A stretch of DNA of 64,000 nucleotides. Source: Struthidea cinerea (taxonomy: Eukaryota; Chordata; Aves; Passeriformes; Corcoracidae). A program made the position numbers and the translations under genes. Under the pieces are notes generated by a model that saw only the letters and a program-made list of their open reading frames with translations, did not search any database and was not told the origin of the DNA. Of this stretch, positions 38,305 through 51,850 are shown piece after piece. Location: positions 472,703-536,702 of the forward strand of contig VZTI01004954.1 in the NCBI GenBank assembly GCA_013397865.1. The letters are read 5' to 3'. Position 1 is the stretch's first letter; each line of letters begins with the position of its first letter.

Positions 38305-38525
38305 GTGAGCCCCTGGGACCCTGAGGGCTTGGGTTGGACAGGTGCTGACTTCATCTCTGGTGGTACCAAACAAAGCGCTTCTTCTCTGGACACGTGGTTT
38401 CCCTAGTGTGTGTGTGTCTGTGTCCCATGCAGGTGAGTCACAACCAGGTATCATTCAGCTGAGGCATCAGCTGCATGGGCTGCAATGGTTTCCCACCCCA
38501 TCACAGGTATTTCTTTGTCTTAGCA

Positions 38526-38913
38526 GACAGTTGTCGCTGTTACGTCCGAGGCACATAAAGAAAACGACACAGAGTCTAGGCTTATGAACAAGTGGAAGCT
38601 GAAGCTTTTCTTTAATAATTTTCTGACTACTGTATAGGATAGATCGCAAAAAGTGTGTTGAGTGGCAATAGGTAATTGGTTCTTCGGCCATCCACCCCTT
38701 GAGAGGATTGGCCAAGTTTTAAGATACTTATTTCATAATATTTTCAAAGTCAAAGCCATAACAATCTTGCAAAACAGCTTGCGAGTGCAAGAAGTTTATG
38801 AAACTGTGACCTTGTTTAAAATAGTTTACATAGGAAAGACAGTCTTCTCACAGAATATTGAGAAAAGGCTGAAGAATTTCTCTGCTTCTAGCTTTTTAGC
38901 ACCTACAGACAGT
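38526..38913 (-). mobile_element. Solo LTR of an endogenous retrovirus with 6-bp target-site duplication
   Basis: A 376-base element (38532-38907) begins TGTCGCTG and ends CACCTACA, so it has TG...CA termini on either strand. It is flanked by a perfect direct repeat GACAGT at 38526-38531 and 38908-38913. Retroviral integrases make fixed-length duplications, and six bases fits ERVK/alpharetrovirus-like elements. I assign the minus strand because there an ATTAAA-type poly(A) signal (about 38611-38616) is followed by a GT-rich stretch and the end AACAGCGACA. No internal genes remain, so this is the product of LTR-LTR recombination. Confidence 0.85.
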
Positions 38914-39548
38914 GGTTGTTACTTGTTATCATACTTGTACATCTCAGCGGAAAGCCTGAATTAATCAGCCAAATTTGTCTCATGGACACCTCTGAATGGT
39001 AGAACTCTGGCAGTGATATCCAGCAGTGGATATCACTCACAGAGTATTGTTCTCCAACTGAAATGGCACCAGTAAGTCTAAAACCATTTCCTAAAAGTCT
39101 GTGAGATTGTTTCCTGTAGCAATTGACGCTGTCTGAGCCCATTGCTGTGAAGCACCCTTTGGGGGCCATGCCCATAGGATGCAGGTTGTTCCTCTTCCTG
39201 CAGCAACTGTCCTGAAAGGCTACTTGTAAAGGGCAGTTCAGCCCAAAGCAGAGATCAGCACTAGGGAAAGCACACAAATCCCTTCCACATGCTCTGTGTG
39301 ACCAGTCTCCATGGTGAGAGGAGCCAGGCAAGTATTTGTGAAGGCAAACCCAGCTGGCAGCGTGCTCTGAATGGCAGCAATCCGCCCCTGATTACAGGCA
39401 CTCACCTCCTCTTCAAGCTAGTCCACTTAAAGCATCTCACGCTCTCATCAGTTCACTCATTAACTATTGACTGATGATATCCTGAATCTAAAATTACACA
39501 CCTCCTGCCGGAGCCGCTAATTGAACCTTTCGTGCTGCTGATGGGGAA

Positions 39549-39594
39549 AGTGCCCTGCTCCAGCCCTGATGCTCACCCAGCTCCAGCCCTGATG
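39549..39594. repeat. Short tandem repeat, GCTCCAGCCCTGATG units
   Basis: The string CTCCAGCCCTGATG appears twice within 46 bases, separated by CTCACCCAG. It is a small local duplication in the intron. Confidence 0.5.
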
Positions 39595-42500
39595 TCACCT
39601 GACAGATCCCAGGAGTCGCTGGCGGTGATCCCACCAGCTATGGAGCAGCAATGTAGAAAGGCTGTGGAAAGGGCTGCCTGTGCCTTCTGAGCCCCAGGTG
39701 CTGATCAAACATGAGACAAGGTGAAAACTCACTGTTTCTTTTGCTCTTGGATTTCTGGGTGAGCAGTGCAATGAGGGGACTTCCCAACTGGCACAGCTAT
39801 GAATCCCCTTATTAAGAAACATCAATCCCGGCATTAAGAGCAACCTCTCTGTACTGAGCTGCTGCAGGACAGCTCTGAACATGGTGCATGTAGGAGAGGT
39901 CTCCTAAGCCCAAATGCCAAGCTGATGTCCAGGAGGCAAGGAGGCAGACCCCAAACAAATTACTTGGAAAATCTATGAAGTTGTAAAAATACAGCCATTG
40001 AATACAGTTGACTGCTCCTGTTAGCAGCTGAATGAGAGGGTGAAAGGTAGCACAACTTCTTATTGCTACAGATCGGCAGTTTTTAGTCTTTTTGGAGATT
40101 TGAACATCAGCTCTCGAGTAGCTGGTCTAGTGCTGGAGTTCAGCTGCCATAGAATTACTGTGGATTTTCTCCTGGGGAGCCAAGATAAGAATTTGTCCCT
40201 AAAATGTTACTCACAGGGCCATTGAAGCCCAGTCTTTCTGTGGAAGGGGGATGGTCCTGCATTCAGCATCAGCAGAGAAGCTGGCAGTGGTGTGGAGAAG
40301 TGTGGCCAGTGTGTCCTTGGAGTAGCCATTAGACAGGACCTGCAGTGTCCAGGACGCCAGCCTGTATTGCCCATCCTTAAAATGCTTCATGTTTTTTAGG
40401 GGAATGTTCCCCAGGCAGAGTAATGGCAGACCCTGGCCAGGCAGCTGAGCTCATCCCAGGTTTGCTCACCCTCCCTCTGGAAGCAGTTTTTCCTGCCTCT
40501 GCATCTTATTTTGCCTGAATTTTCCAGCTGAGAGGTACAAATGATTGCTGTTCAGGTTCGTCTGGGAAGAAAACAGCGATAATGACTGACATGGGAGACT
40601 GGGGGGTTTTATCTTTGTCAAGATGTCAGCAATGCAAATTACATCCGTAAAGAGAAGAAAAGCAAAGAGCAGGTTATCAAAAGCCTGGTTGGAGAGGAAG
40701 TTAGCACAGGGCTAGGACAATACGGCATCCTCAAAGCACACCAGGCCAGGTACTTGCTGCCTTTATGCAGGGGCCCTTGAAGTGCCTGGAGGCACAAATT
40801 AACTTCCCCCATGTCTTTTGAAGGAGGGACGTTTTATAGGTGGGAAACTGGAGGAGAAAGGGCGATGTTTCCTGTTGTAAGGCAGGGAGTTAGCGGGAGG
40901 CTGGAACTGAGACCACGTCCTCCCTCCTGCTGCCAGCAGTGGTCCTTGTCCCATCCAGCAGCTGTGTGGGCAGAGGTGTCCCAACACAAGGCTCTGCTCT
41001 TCCTCCAGCAGTAATGTCCTTTCCATTGCAGGTTTTCCTTCAGATAATCTAACACCATTGTATTATCTTCCTGGGAATTCCTCCTCCCTCCAGAGTAGAA
41101 GGCGTCAATCCCCCACTCCTTCCCTCCCTGCCCTCCCTTGGCCACTTAGGCTCCTTTGATCTCTTTTGTAAGGTTCTCACACAAGAAAGTTTCCATTTTC
41201 CCTTCAGATCCCGGCACAGCCATTTGAATATTGCTTTGTGCTGGGCTTCGAATGAAAGTCTCACGGGGGGAGTTGTCGAAGGGCCGAATGCGGTGCCGGC
41301 TGAAACGGAGGGTGTGCGTGTGTGTGAGGCGAGGGAAGAGCAGGCTTCGGTGGCAAGGAAAAAAATATATCAAAGCATTTTTCCTCTACCTCCTGTGCAA
41401 TCTTTTGTGCTTTATTATGTGTTTGGTGTCATAACAAACTGATGGGCTGTGAATGGCCAGATGGTCACCAGTGTTCTCCACTCCACGCTTCATTTCCTCC
41501 TGAAAGCTATGCAGAAAAATGAGATCCCATCTCATAAATGAGGGCCCATCTTAGGGACATGAGTTTGAAGGCTCTGCTGACAATGCCCGCCTTGTTCGCC
41601 TTGCTTTCTGTTGGCAGGACTGGGCAGCGCTCCTTGGTCCAGCAGATCTGGCCACCGCTGCGCTTCCTGATGTTTCTTCCATCGTTCTTGCTCGCTGGCA
41701 TCACAAGCCTTGGCTGCGGGGTGGAATTCAGCAGCAGATGTATTGTAGTTGCTGTGGTTTAGGCTTGGCTCTGTCGTACTTGGTTTGTCCTTGAGTTTAG
41801 CCCTGAATTCATTCCGCAAACCAGCTTCAATACGTGCTGTGTGAGTCAGTGTCCCCCATGAAGCAGTTCCCTTCCTGTCCACATTTTCCTTCTCAAGAAA
41901 AGCCACCACACAGGGACAGGAGGGCATTCAAATCTTGTCCGTCAGGATGCTGGAGTGAGCTGGGGAGTGTGATCCCTCTGGAGCATTCTTCCAGGACCAC
42001 ACTTGTGGGTGACCTGGGAACATATCCCACTGCTGAGGAGCTCTAGCCTGCACCTTGCTGGGACAAGAATTTCATGAGGGCTGAAGGACAGGCTCCATGA
42101 CAGCCCCCTTGAGTGTTCTCTGCCTATTTTCCAGGGGACATGGGCACAGTTTCCATCTTTCGCCCTTGCAGCCCCATCACTGCTACTGTAAGTTACTCAA
42201 GTAAACATCTGAGCATCCACTACAGTGAACCGAGAGAAGCCAAGTGAGCAGCAGTTGTCTTAAATCTCCTGTCACCATTGCTGTGCTTGACTGACTTCCC
42301 CACTGACGAGACTTCTCCTTTTTACCCTTATTGTGGGTGCCAGTAGCCTAATTTATGAGGTTTTGTTGTTTACATGTTATTCTTCCTTCTCTTCACCCCA
42401 GCTTCCCTCCCTGACCCTGCCACTCCATCCACTTGAGAATTAATGACACTTCACACTGAGATGCAAGAGGCACGGATTGGTCTGGCACCAGAGCATTGGC

Positions 42501-45500
42501 TGTCAGTGCTCCCTCATCCTTGGGATCTTCTGTGAGCCGTCAGGTGCTGCCATAAGCACCACACCACAACTTCATGGCAAGAACAGCAAAGCTGCCCCAT
42601 ACCTTGGGGGACACACTGGTGGCTGGTCCCTGCTGACATGTCCCTAAAGAGATGGAGCCCATCTGGGTCTCTGTTAGAACCTGCTGTTGCAGTGTATCTC
42701 CATGCTATCACAGTTTGCTGAGCACAGTAAAAGCTATTGAATCACTTTGTTAGCAATTCTGGGGGTGGTATTAAGTGTTACTGCTTTTTGATACCAATGT
42801 CATGCCTTTAAATATTCATTAAAACTGCATGATCCCCTCCCTCCTGAATAATCAATGCTCTGGTTACCAGGGCTGGATCCTGCCCACTCCTCCTTGCCAG
42901 GTTTGAATCCTCTGCTCTTAACAGTAATCTCCATTAATACCTTTATTAAAATCTTGATGGAGGACTGAGAAATGCTTCCTCTTGCTGCCTGCGATGGTCT
43001 TCTGGCATGTAGTGTGGAAGGGGCAGAGGTGTTCAGGCCAGTGCGCCTCCATGCAGGGTGGGATGGGCCCTGACAAGATGCTCTATTAATTATGAGTGAC
43101 GAGGAGAGTGAAGGGCTGGCGCCGGGCAGGACTTGGCTGAATGCAGGGCTGGCAGCAGGCAGGGTTGGCTTCTGCTCCTTTCCCACTAACCCAGGGTGGC
43201 AAACTATTGGATCCTGTCAAAATCATTTGGAAGGGCAGGGGAGGGGACCTGGGAGAGGAGAGGAGATGTTTTTCTGCCCGGGAAAGGAGCCATTTGCCCT
43301 GAGTCCACACAACAGCAGTTGCCTGAGGGCACCTTCCTTGGGGCACTGGTTATGAACACCAGGTTGGGTGCATCCTGGTCCAGGTAGCAAGAGGGGCACC
43401 CACTCAGTCTATGTCCTTTTAACTCCATCTGTTCCCAGACCACGTCCTTCTGACTCCATGGGTTTCTGTTTCGACCTGGGCCATTTGGCACTACAGCTTC
43501 ACACTGTTGAGATCTGAACAGGACAGAGCAATGCCTGGGGAAAGCCAGGAAGAGCAGGAACAGTGGAAGGGCAATCTATGTCTTGCAACGAGGGATGCCA
43601 TGGAACAGGGGACAGCTCGGCACAGCAGAGGTGGGAACCTGCTCCCCAGAGAGTTTAAGCAAGTTAAGCAGGGGCTGGGGTTTTGATCTGGTTGTGTTTA
43701 GCAAGGCAGCAAAGAGGAGGGATGGCAGTGGGGAGCAGGGACCCAAGGAACCTGTGGGGCTGTGGCACTGAACAGTGTCGCTGGCACCGAGCCAGCGGCC
43801 GCAGCTGCACATTCGTTACCCTGAGTCACACGCGACACTGCTCCAATTACTCCCTCTTGACACAGGCTAATAAGGGAGGATAAGGAGAGCTGGTGGTTCC
43901 AGAGGGGTTATGCCGGATGCTTCTTTCCATATTTCAACTTTGTTTCTGCTGGAACAAACGGTGGGTTTGAGATTTGATGAAGCGAGGGGGAGGCAGAGGC
44001 AAAGAGCCAAGAGGATCTTTAATGAAGCTGCAGCGAGGAGCTGGAAGGTGGCTGTGCCCCTCCTTGGCATCATGGGTTTGCACCTGCGAGTGCTGTGGGT
44101 GCAACTCAGCAGCCTAGATGAAAGCAGGGAGGTGCACAGCCATTTGCAAAATAATTGCTCCTGCAAAACTGTGCCAGCACAAAGCGGGGGGCAGGAGGCT
44201 GAGGAAAATCAAGTCTCTAATGCTCTCACTGTACACCACAAAGGGGCCATTCATGGCAGGGAAGAGGGGTTTTCCCCCTGTTTATCCTTGCTTCCAACTT
44301 TTATTGAACCCATCCTGAATTTTTTTTTAATCTGTAAGTCTAGAGCAAAAACATAGAAGGGAAGTAAAAGGGCAAGAGATTGATTGGCACATGGGGAAGT
44401 TTAGCAGGAGATTCTGGAAGTACATGTCCATTGGGTTTCTGGGATCAGGTTCGTTAGTGGAGCCAAGGGCTGACAGCGGTGGCCTGACAATAAACTCTGC
44501 TGGCGGATACCCTGTACCAGTAACGTAAGTCAGACCTGCCATGCTCCACTTCCTTCTGATTATTAAAAATAAAGGAGGAGGCTCCTTCAAGGGGGACAGG
44601 CTCTGTGATGAATTTCTCTGTCTTCCTGCTTGGAGGACTTAGAATCTGCACAACTGGGCTTTTATTCTCACACAAGCACCTGCCCTGCAGTTTGGCTGAG
44701 TTACAGCAGTAGCCATGCTCTCCTGTACCTGCACACAGCTGGGAAAGAGCTTTATCCCCCCAAAAAGCTGCAGCAAACCCCAAGGGGTGTTCCTGCCATG
44801 AACCACAAGACTCAACTCTTGCATCCTGCCTGCAGCCTGGCCACTCCTCAGTATATTTTGCTGGACCAGTTTGCTCCCTTCTCCAATCCCTAAATCTCCG
44901 CTGGTGGCACAGCCCACCAACCCCATGCTTGGAAAATGACAGTGAGTGGCTCTGAACATGTCTCCCTCGGTAATCTTTCTTTTGTCAAAAAAATTTAATG
45001 TCAGCCATCAGTTATGTGATGTTAGTCAGTAAATTTATTATGGGCCTTTGCCTCTTATCTGTTTGTCTTCATTGTGTCTGCTGCCAGTTCCACCTGATTT
45101 TAGGTTTCAGTAGCAACACAGAGTATATTTATCACTTTGCCCTTTGAAGCAGAACTGCTTGAATAATCTCACCTATTTGGCAGTGTCTGTCAGGCCCTGC
45201 TTTCTGCAGGCTGATACGCTGGTTTATTCTGATAAATGATTTTAAATCTAATTTGAGCTGCTGGAAGGAGAAGATCATTTTCTGTTATGAAATGTTATTG
45301 TCAAAGGTGAAGACATTTGGTGGGAAGGTGAGCAGCAGTTACAGGCATGGTGTGTGTAGTCTTCTGCCAGGCTTGGCAGGACCCCAAGGGTCCCAGGCTG
45401 AAGATCTGGGGTAAAAAAGTTTCCCCAATCTCTTGCTGACAGGAGAAATTAGCAGCAAATCTGGTATTTCCTGGGGAGAGAACACCCTGCCAGATTGCTG

Positions 45501-45971
45501 TATGATATCCGTACATTTCTTTCCATTTCAGGCAGTTTGCTAATGCCATTCAGGTCCTTTGGACAAAGCCAGGGTGTTGCTCGAGCTCTGCCATTGAGGA
45601 AACAGCACATCTCTCCAGTGTCAGCACTGGGATTGCTTTCCGTGGAAGACCAGGGAGAGGTGAAGGGGCTTAAACCTTGGTCCCATTTGTCTGAACCCTG
45701 CAGGACTCATCTTGGCTTTCCATCACTTCTGATCTGGCCGTCAGGTGCCTCTTGTGAAGCCATGACTGCCGAGGTGGGCAATCAAAAGGCAGCATTGCAT
45801 TGTTTACAGACACACCATCCAAACAAGAGTTACCTGCTGCCTGTGCTGTGGGTTGGCCAAGTATCCCATGTTCCCAGGCAGACAATGCTTATTTACAAGG
45901 TGGTTTTTTGTACCAGGATAAAGTGGGATCATCATGACTTTTCTCACCCTCTTTCTCCTTCCTCCTCTCAG

Positions 45972-46137
45972 CCCCAGCAGAGTTTGTGCAGCATCCCCAG
46001 TCCATTTCCAGACCCGTGGGGACTACTGCCATCTTCACATGTGTGGCCCAAGGGGAACCCCCTCCCCAGATCACGTGGCTGAGGAATGGGCAGATCCTGG
46101 AGACCAGCGACCACATCAAGCTGAAGAATAACAACAG
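45972..46137 (+). CDS. IGDCC3: IGDCC3 exon, first half of Ig domain 4
   Basis: The acceptor CCTCTCAG gives an exon starting CC (Gly/Ala codon completed as GCC), reading APAEFVQHPQSISRPVGTTA, then the B-strand Cys (residue 215, in IFTCVAQGEPPP) and the core Trp (227, in ITWLRNG). It ends KLKNNN with an AG-split codon (phase 2) before the consensus donor GTAAGT. Two further AGs, 6 and 9 bases downstream, would also keep the frame. I chose the first because family members read APAEF as I remember them. Asn245 and Asn246, with Ser247 and Thr248 of the next exon, form overlapping sequons. Confidence 0.94.
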
Positions 46138-49100
46138 GTAAGTCCTGGTGCACTGGGCTCTGGCACTGCTGTGGAAATGGGAGCAGGAGAGAGGTTGGTT
46201 TGCTTTCTGCATAGCAAAGAGCTGATGTGAAGGTGGCAGTGTTCTGAAGCAGATGTGTGGATTCAGCTTGGGCTTTGATAAACTAAAACACTGCTTCAGT
46301 CCTGCTGGCTGCAACTCATAGTCTTACATTTTGGTGCGCCATCATTTTTTGTGCCAGGACATCAGCATTATACTTTGTTGATGCAGGAACCCAGGAAAAG
46401 TTTCTCTTTTGTCCTGATCATCATCTGGGTATTTCTGGAAGGGCTAAATGTTGTTCCTGGAGCTGACAGGGACCACATTAATTCCTCAGTGGAGGAAATG
46501 TGCTTTATCGCCTGAACATTGACCTGCCTGGGTGTGCAAATGCAAATACATTAGAAATAATACTTGTGTGGAGCCTGACTTTCACTAAACTTTAGCCTTC
46601 TATTTCACCAGGGAAGAGTGTGTTCTCTGAGCTCTAAATAACTGCATTTTCCTGTGAGGGGATGGAGATGTTTGTACTGAGGAAATGATGCACTTAGCGT
46701 GAAAATTACCAGTCGACGATGTAGTTTCTATGGAAATAGCATGAAAAAATACACTACAAAATAATAGCACCTGTGTTGTAAACCTGAAGTATTTGTAGAG
46801 GTTTGTGCTCTGTGGTGTCATATAGCTGCTCTCTATATTAACAAATGTGTCTCAGGAAGGCAAGTACCCAGCCTTGCTGGAGGGTCTGGACCTTCAGTTT
46901 AGACAGTTGGGAAGTGCTGTGCAGGCACCGTGGCTTGTTCCTCAGGGGACAAGAGTGAGTTTATTTTTCTGAGTGTCTATATAATGTGGCTTTCTGTTTT
47001 CTCGTTTGAGGGGTTTTTAAAGCTTTGTTACACGAGTGATGGAAGGATGTGTGATGCGAGAAGCTGTGAGTGGTAATAAAATCATCTCAGTCAGTAGGGG
47101 TTTTCTCCAAACTGGTTGTTTTTAGAGCTTCAGAAGACTTTATATGTGCACATACAGATGACACTCAGTTCAGGCTTGTGGTCTTCTAGTTCATGGCATG
47201 ACTTTCTGAGGCATGTCTGCCCTTTATTGTACAAACAGAGCAGAAAGGATAGGAGGGAAATTAGTGCATCCCCTTTTATTGATGAGATAGCCAAGTCAGA
47301 AGTGATGAACAAGTGGTCATTAAATCCATGGCAAAACTGACACTGAATCCAGCTGTGTGTCTTACCCAGATGTCTTCCCTGTGAAATCATTCCTCTTCAC
47401 TGTTTGAGGAGAGCAGGAGTTGGGTCTTTGGTCATGGTCCTGTCTCCTGGCCAGGTCCCTGTGCCTGGAGCTGTGCTACCCATGCACATGAACTGCAACT
47501 TTGTGAACATTGCTGTAATCATTTTCTTATGGGAATCATTTAATGCAATTTCGCATCAGCCTTTTCCACAGTGAGCTAAATGATCGCAGATTACAGCATC
47601 CGGCATAGGCTGAGGGAGCTCAGCCCATTCCTGGGGCTCAGCTGACACGTGGCATCTTCTTAAGCTATAGTAACAGGATTGTAAAGCTGAGCCCTCAGGC
47701 CGTTGTACTCGGCAGTGTTGAACTTTTGTCTTCTTTCACACTAGTCTTGGTCTACTCCAACCTCCAGCTCCAGGCAAGTGGCCATGCCTAGTAGTTTCCA
47801 AAGCTGTCAGTCTGGAAAATGCCCTCACTGGGGCAGCAGGGCTGGGAGCTCCATGAAGTGGAGGAGACACATCAATGGATGATTTTTTCCTGAGCTTTTT
47901 CAATTTTGCCCTTTGTTTTACTCTCATGGGCATAACTAAGTGCTGTAACCCACTTAGTTCCAAGCAGAATCAGTTTGTGGTTATGTCTTGGATTTATCAG
48001 TCTGTTGCGCTTAGAACATATTTGTCTGTGTAAAGATGGATCTTGAATCTACCAGTAATGAACCTACTAAGCTGCGCTTTAAAACTCTGCTTAATATTGC
48101 CATAGAGGTCTGAATTCCCCCTAAGGAATTTTTAGGAAAAAAAAGAAGTAAATCATCCCAAAACATCATGTGCTAATTGACCGCAAAATGTGTCATTAGG
48201 AGCAACTTCATTTTTGTAAATTAACACAGCCAAAAGTGAGGTCCAGACCTGCAGAAGATGGTGTGTTCGAGATGCTGCTTTCCTCCTGAAGGCTTGAGGC
48301 CCTGTGGGCAGCACCACAAACCCACAGCCAATGGATCTGTTGCTTCCCAAAGTTGTGAGGGGCCCTTTTGCATCTGCCTCATGCCACACTATCTCTCATA
48401 TGCAGTAACTGCAAATCCAAGGAGAGCAAACCCCACATGGTGAGGGGGCTCCAGAAGCCCTTCATTGCTGGGATGCAGCTTCAGGACTGGATTCACTGGA
48501 GATTGGATGTGGCTGCTGGTACAACATCAGACATTCACTTGCTAAGCAACTTCCAGGCTTTCAGCACAGTAAAATCAGCCTCACAGGCTGCGTCCAATAA
48601 ATACCTCATCCCTCGTGGTCCCTCAGACATGAATTCCCATCACCTGATGTGTTGATGGTTTCTGGGCACATTAGCATTAAAGATCAGCCTTCTGCTGTGC
48701 CCTCTCCAGAGGTGGTTGTTATGTTTTGAAAATGCCAGCTGTGTGGGAACAAAATAGCCAATCGATGATTAGCAAAAAAATCAAAAGCAGTTCTGGGATA
48801 GCGGATAATTGTTAATGAAAAATGCATGAAGGCTCAGGCATAGGGAATTGTGGGCTTTTCCATTAAAAGCTGTGAATAAAAATGACTGAAGGAGCTGACG
48901 ATGGGGCTGCCTTGCCATGCAGCCCCTGGGCTGGGGATGCAGCCGATTGCTGTTGGGGTGATGCTGTGCTGAGCCAAGCTGTCTGAGGGAGAAGCTGATG
49001 GAGCCTTTTGGACTTAGGTGGAGCCATCCCCATGTCCAGCAGTGGCAGGGTCTGTCCCTCTGTGCTGATCAGAGATGCCCGTGTTGCTCTTGGAGTGATT

Positions 49101-51479
49101 CTGATCGATCATGGTCCAAATGCCTGAGAGGTATAAGGGGAATTTCTAGCAAAATTTGCACCCGGCATCACCAGCCCATCCCAAAGGTGGAGGAGGAAGG
49201 TGTGGTTACTGGCCAAGTTAACCGTGGGCTTGTGTAAAATTATGTTTCTAGCTTATTACTTCAAAATTTACAAGGAAGCATGAAATAGTCCCTGAATTAC
49301 CACTGTGAAAGGTTTATTGCTTTTCTTCCTTTGACCTAATCAGGTTCAGGGGGGTAATTTTCAGCCTGGAAGTGTATCACACTATGGGGTTTATATTGCT
49401 GTAATAGCAAGGAACAAAGGCCAACATCTTCAGAGAAGGCAGGCTCTAAATATTGATTTTCCAAGAAGATTTTATTTACAAATTGTAATTAAGGGACTTC
49501 ATTTGTTCCATCAGAAAAAGGCTTTGTTAGAATTTGGGCTCAGGTGGCATTTGCTCTCCTTGGTGACTTTTGCTTGTGAACTGTCCCCTTTTTAAATTCT
49601 TCCTCACTGGTTTGCACTTGGTTTAGTGCTCTGGAAATGTCTCATTTCCAGGGCCATGAATGTTCAAGGTTCATCAGGGGAAATATTCCTTTGTAAATAA
49701 ACATCAGGACAACTTTGCTCTTCTTTCACTTCTCATGCTGTTAAATCCCAGTGCAGATACAGAGAGGGGTCTTCAAGCACAAATATCCAAGCACTTGGGA
49801 CCAGACGGCCCTTCTGGTACCAAACCCAGGGAAACCAGAGCCTGTCATTCACAAGGTGGCTTTTTTTCTATAAACCCTGCATTAGTTCGGTGTGGAAAGG
49901 TGCAGATGGGTTTGTACATCCCTTCATGGTGCACACTCCCACAGACACTTCAGTTTGTAGGGTTTTGGACCACATAAGGGAGGACAGGCAAGCCTGAAGT
50001 TCCTTATGCTGTGAGTTTACAGACTGTTGTGGTTGAGGGAAGGGTGCTCTACAGCAAATCATATTTCAGTTCCCAGAAGCATGACAAATAAGTACGTGGA
50101 GGATGGGGATGTGAACCAGCTGCTCCTGATTTAAGCATAATTTATGGGTTTGACTTTGGAAGACACATGGAAATGGCCTTTGCAATGAGGATCTCTGCAC
50201 AAGCACCCAAAGCCCCGCTAAGCAGTGGGGAATCAGCATGATCCCTGCACCAAGCAGCGATCCTGTGCTGGGATCACACAGCTGTATCCCACAAAAAGGA
50301 CCTGCAGCAGCCTCGGATCAGCCAACGGCAACAGGCATCAGTCTCTCCTTCTCATGCGGCTGCGATTATTTTGCTGCCAAGTTGCCTGTGTAATTTCTCT
50401 GTGTGCTGCTCCACTGAGCTGCTCTTGAAGTGCATCGAGTCAGGAGTTTAAGTGCTTGTTCCAGCTGTTGCACACAGCAAAATCCATCAGCAGAGAATGG
50501 TCCTTACACAGGAGGCTTTGAGGCAGGACTGAGCCCGTAGTGGTGCAGCCTAAAATTAGTCTCCCCTGAATTAGACTGGGTCTTTGTCTTCTCCAGTATA
50601 TGTGCTGCTTGCTGGGAAAAAGGTTTGGGGGACTTTCCATTTAGCAGCAGAGAGCTCTCCCCAGAGTCTGCATTTGCAGTCCTACCAATATAGGCTCTGT
50701 CCTCCCTTCCAGTAGCTTTTCCTGAGATGTTTTTTGCTTCCCCATGGTCCTGATGATGTAAACACTGCTCTGCTTCCTGGGACAGGATTCACTTAAGCCT
50801 GTGATTGTACTCTGTGGCTCATAAAAACAGACTGAGTGGCTGGGACCAGCAACAAACATCCTTCCAGAAGCTGCTCTTGAGTGAGTCTGAAATCACAAGA
50901 CTGGGCTGGTATCCTGGCCAGTGGGCTGCAGTACCTGCAAAATAGAAACCAGTCCTTCTGCATAACCCAACCCAATTTCACCTACGATACGCTGTATGAT
51001 ATTTAATTTCTAGATGTGTAAGAATATGCATATGGAGGGCTGGGAATGATATGCAGTGTTCCCCTGGGTTGCTGAGTGTCCCTTCTCAAGCTTTGCACCT
51101 TATTTTCAGCCCGTGTGAGGCAACCTTCAAAATACAGGGCATTTCTGCAAAGCTGAGGGGCAAAGGGTCCTTCCCTGCACGGCACGGGCCGGCAGCCCAG
51201 GAGCAGATCATTCAGTGCAGCACAGCACAACACAGGCTGTGACAAAGAGAGCCAGAGCAGGGATGGGCCATCTGAATGTGGTACTGGTGGCTTTCTGTAT
51301 CTGCTGGCACTCAGAATGCTGTCCCTGCTAGCCACAGCCTGATCTCTGCATTAATTTCATCACACTCCCTCCTTTGTGCGCCTGTGCGCACGCAGGCTGA
51401 TGCCCTCCCAGATGGGCCCCTCTTCTTTGTGCTGCTGAATCGATGAAGAGGCTTCCTTCAGTTTGCAGACTTTTTCAGA

Positions 51480-51850
51480 GGAGCCTTTGGAAAGCCGATC
51501 TCCGGTCACCGGCCCGGACCCCTGACCCAAGCCAGATCAGTCATCCTGATTGCCTATGAACTGGGAAGACAGCTTGGGAATACTGTGGCTTTCGAGCAGC
51601 GGAGGCCTCTCATTTCAGCTCAGCCGGGTGTGAATCTGCAGCGGCTCCTCTCCCCACTTCCATCAATGCCTGTCAGGGCATTGTGTGGAGATGTGATGGA
51701 GCCCTCGGCTCGGCAAGCGGCTCCGGTGACCAGCAGAAAGCCTTCTGGCATCTCGCCTCCTCTGACGTGCTCGCGGCGCTGCCAGTCTGGCACTCGCGGG
51801 AAAGTTTTCCAGCAGCAGATGTCCCAAAGTGACAGATTTTTTTTTTTGTG
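51480..51850. other. CpG-richer non-coding block in Ig4 intron
   Basis: This stretch has many more CpG dinucleotides than neighbouring intron (for example CCGGTCACCGGCCCGG near 51501-51516 and CGCGGCGCTG near 51771-51780) and ends at a T tract (51838-51848). Overlapping minus-strand frames stay open through it, but they are serine/arginine-rich with no domain. It could be an intronic enhancer or an alternative promoter; nothing in the sequence decides this. Confidence 0.3.

Larger units (their letters stand above)
38305..45971 (+). other. IGDCC3: IGDCC3 intron between Ig3 and Ig4
   Basis: This 7.7-kb phase-1 intron runs from GTGAGC to CCTCTCAG. It contains a solo LTR (38532-38907) 228 bases after the donor, a short tandem repeat (39549-39594), a small CpG-rich patch (41220-41350) and an AT-rich block at 45000-45300. 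I see no other gene. The long frame ending at 46082 is in a different frame from the downstream exon. Confidence 0.85.

Noticed and set aside
38123..38393. Arg/His-rich open frames on both strands over the Ig3 exon
   Set aside because: They are shadows of the GC-rich coding exon 38146-38304, whose own frame gives a clear Ig domain.
45495..46082. 195-codon plus-strand frame running into the Ig4 exon
   Set aside because: It is in a different reading frame from the Ig4 exon, which joins correctly through the acceptor at 45971; the frame is a shadow.
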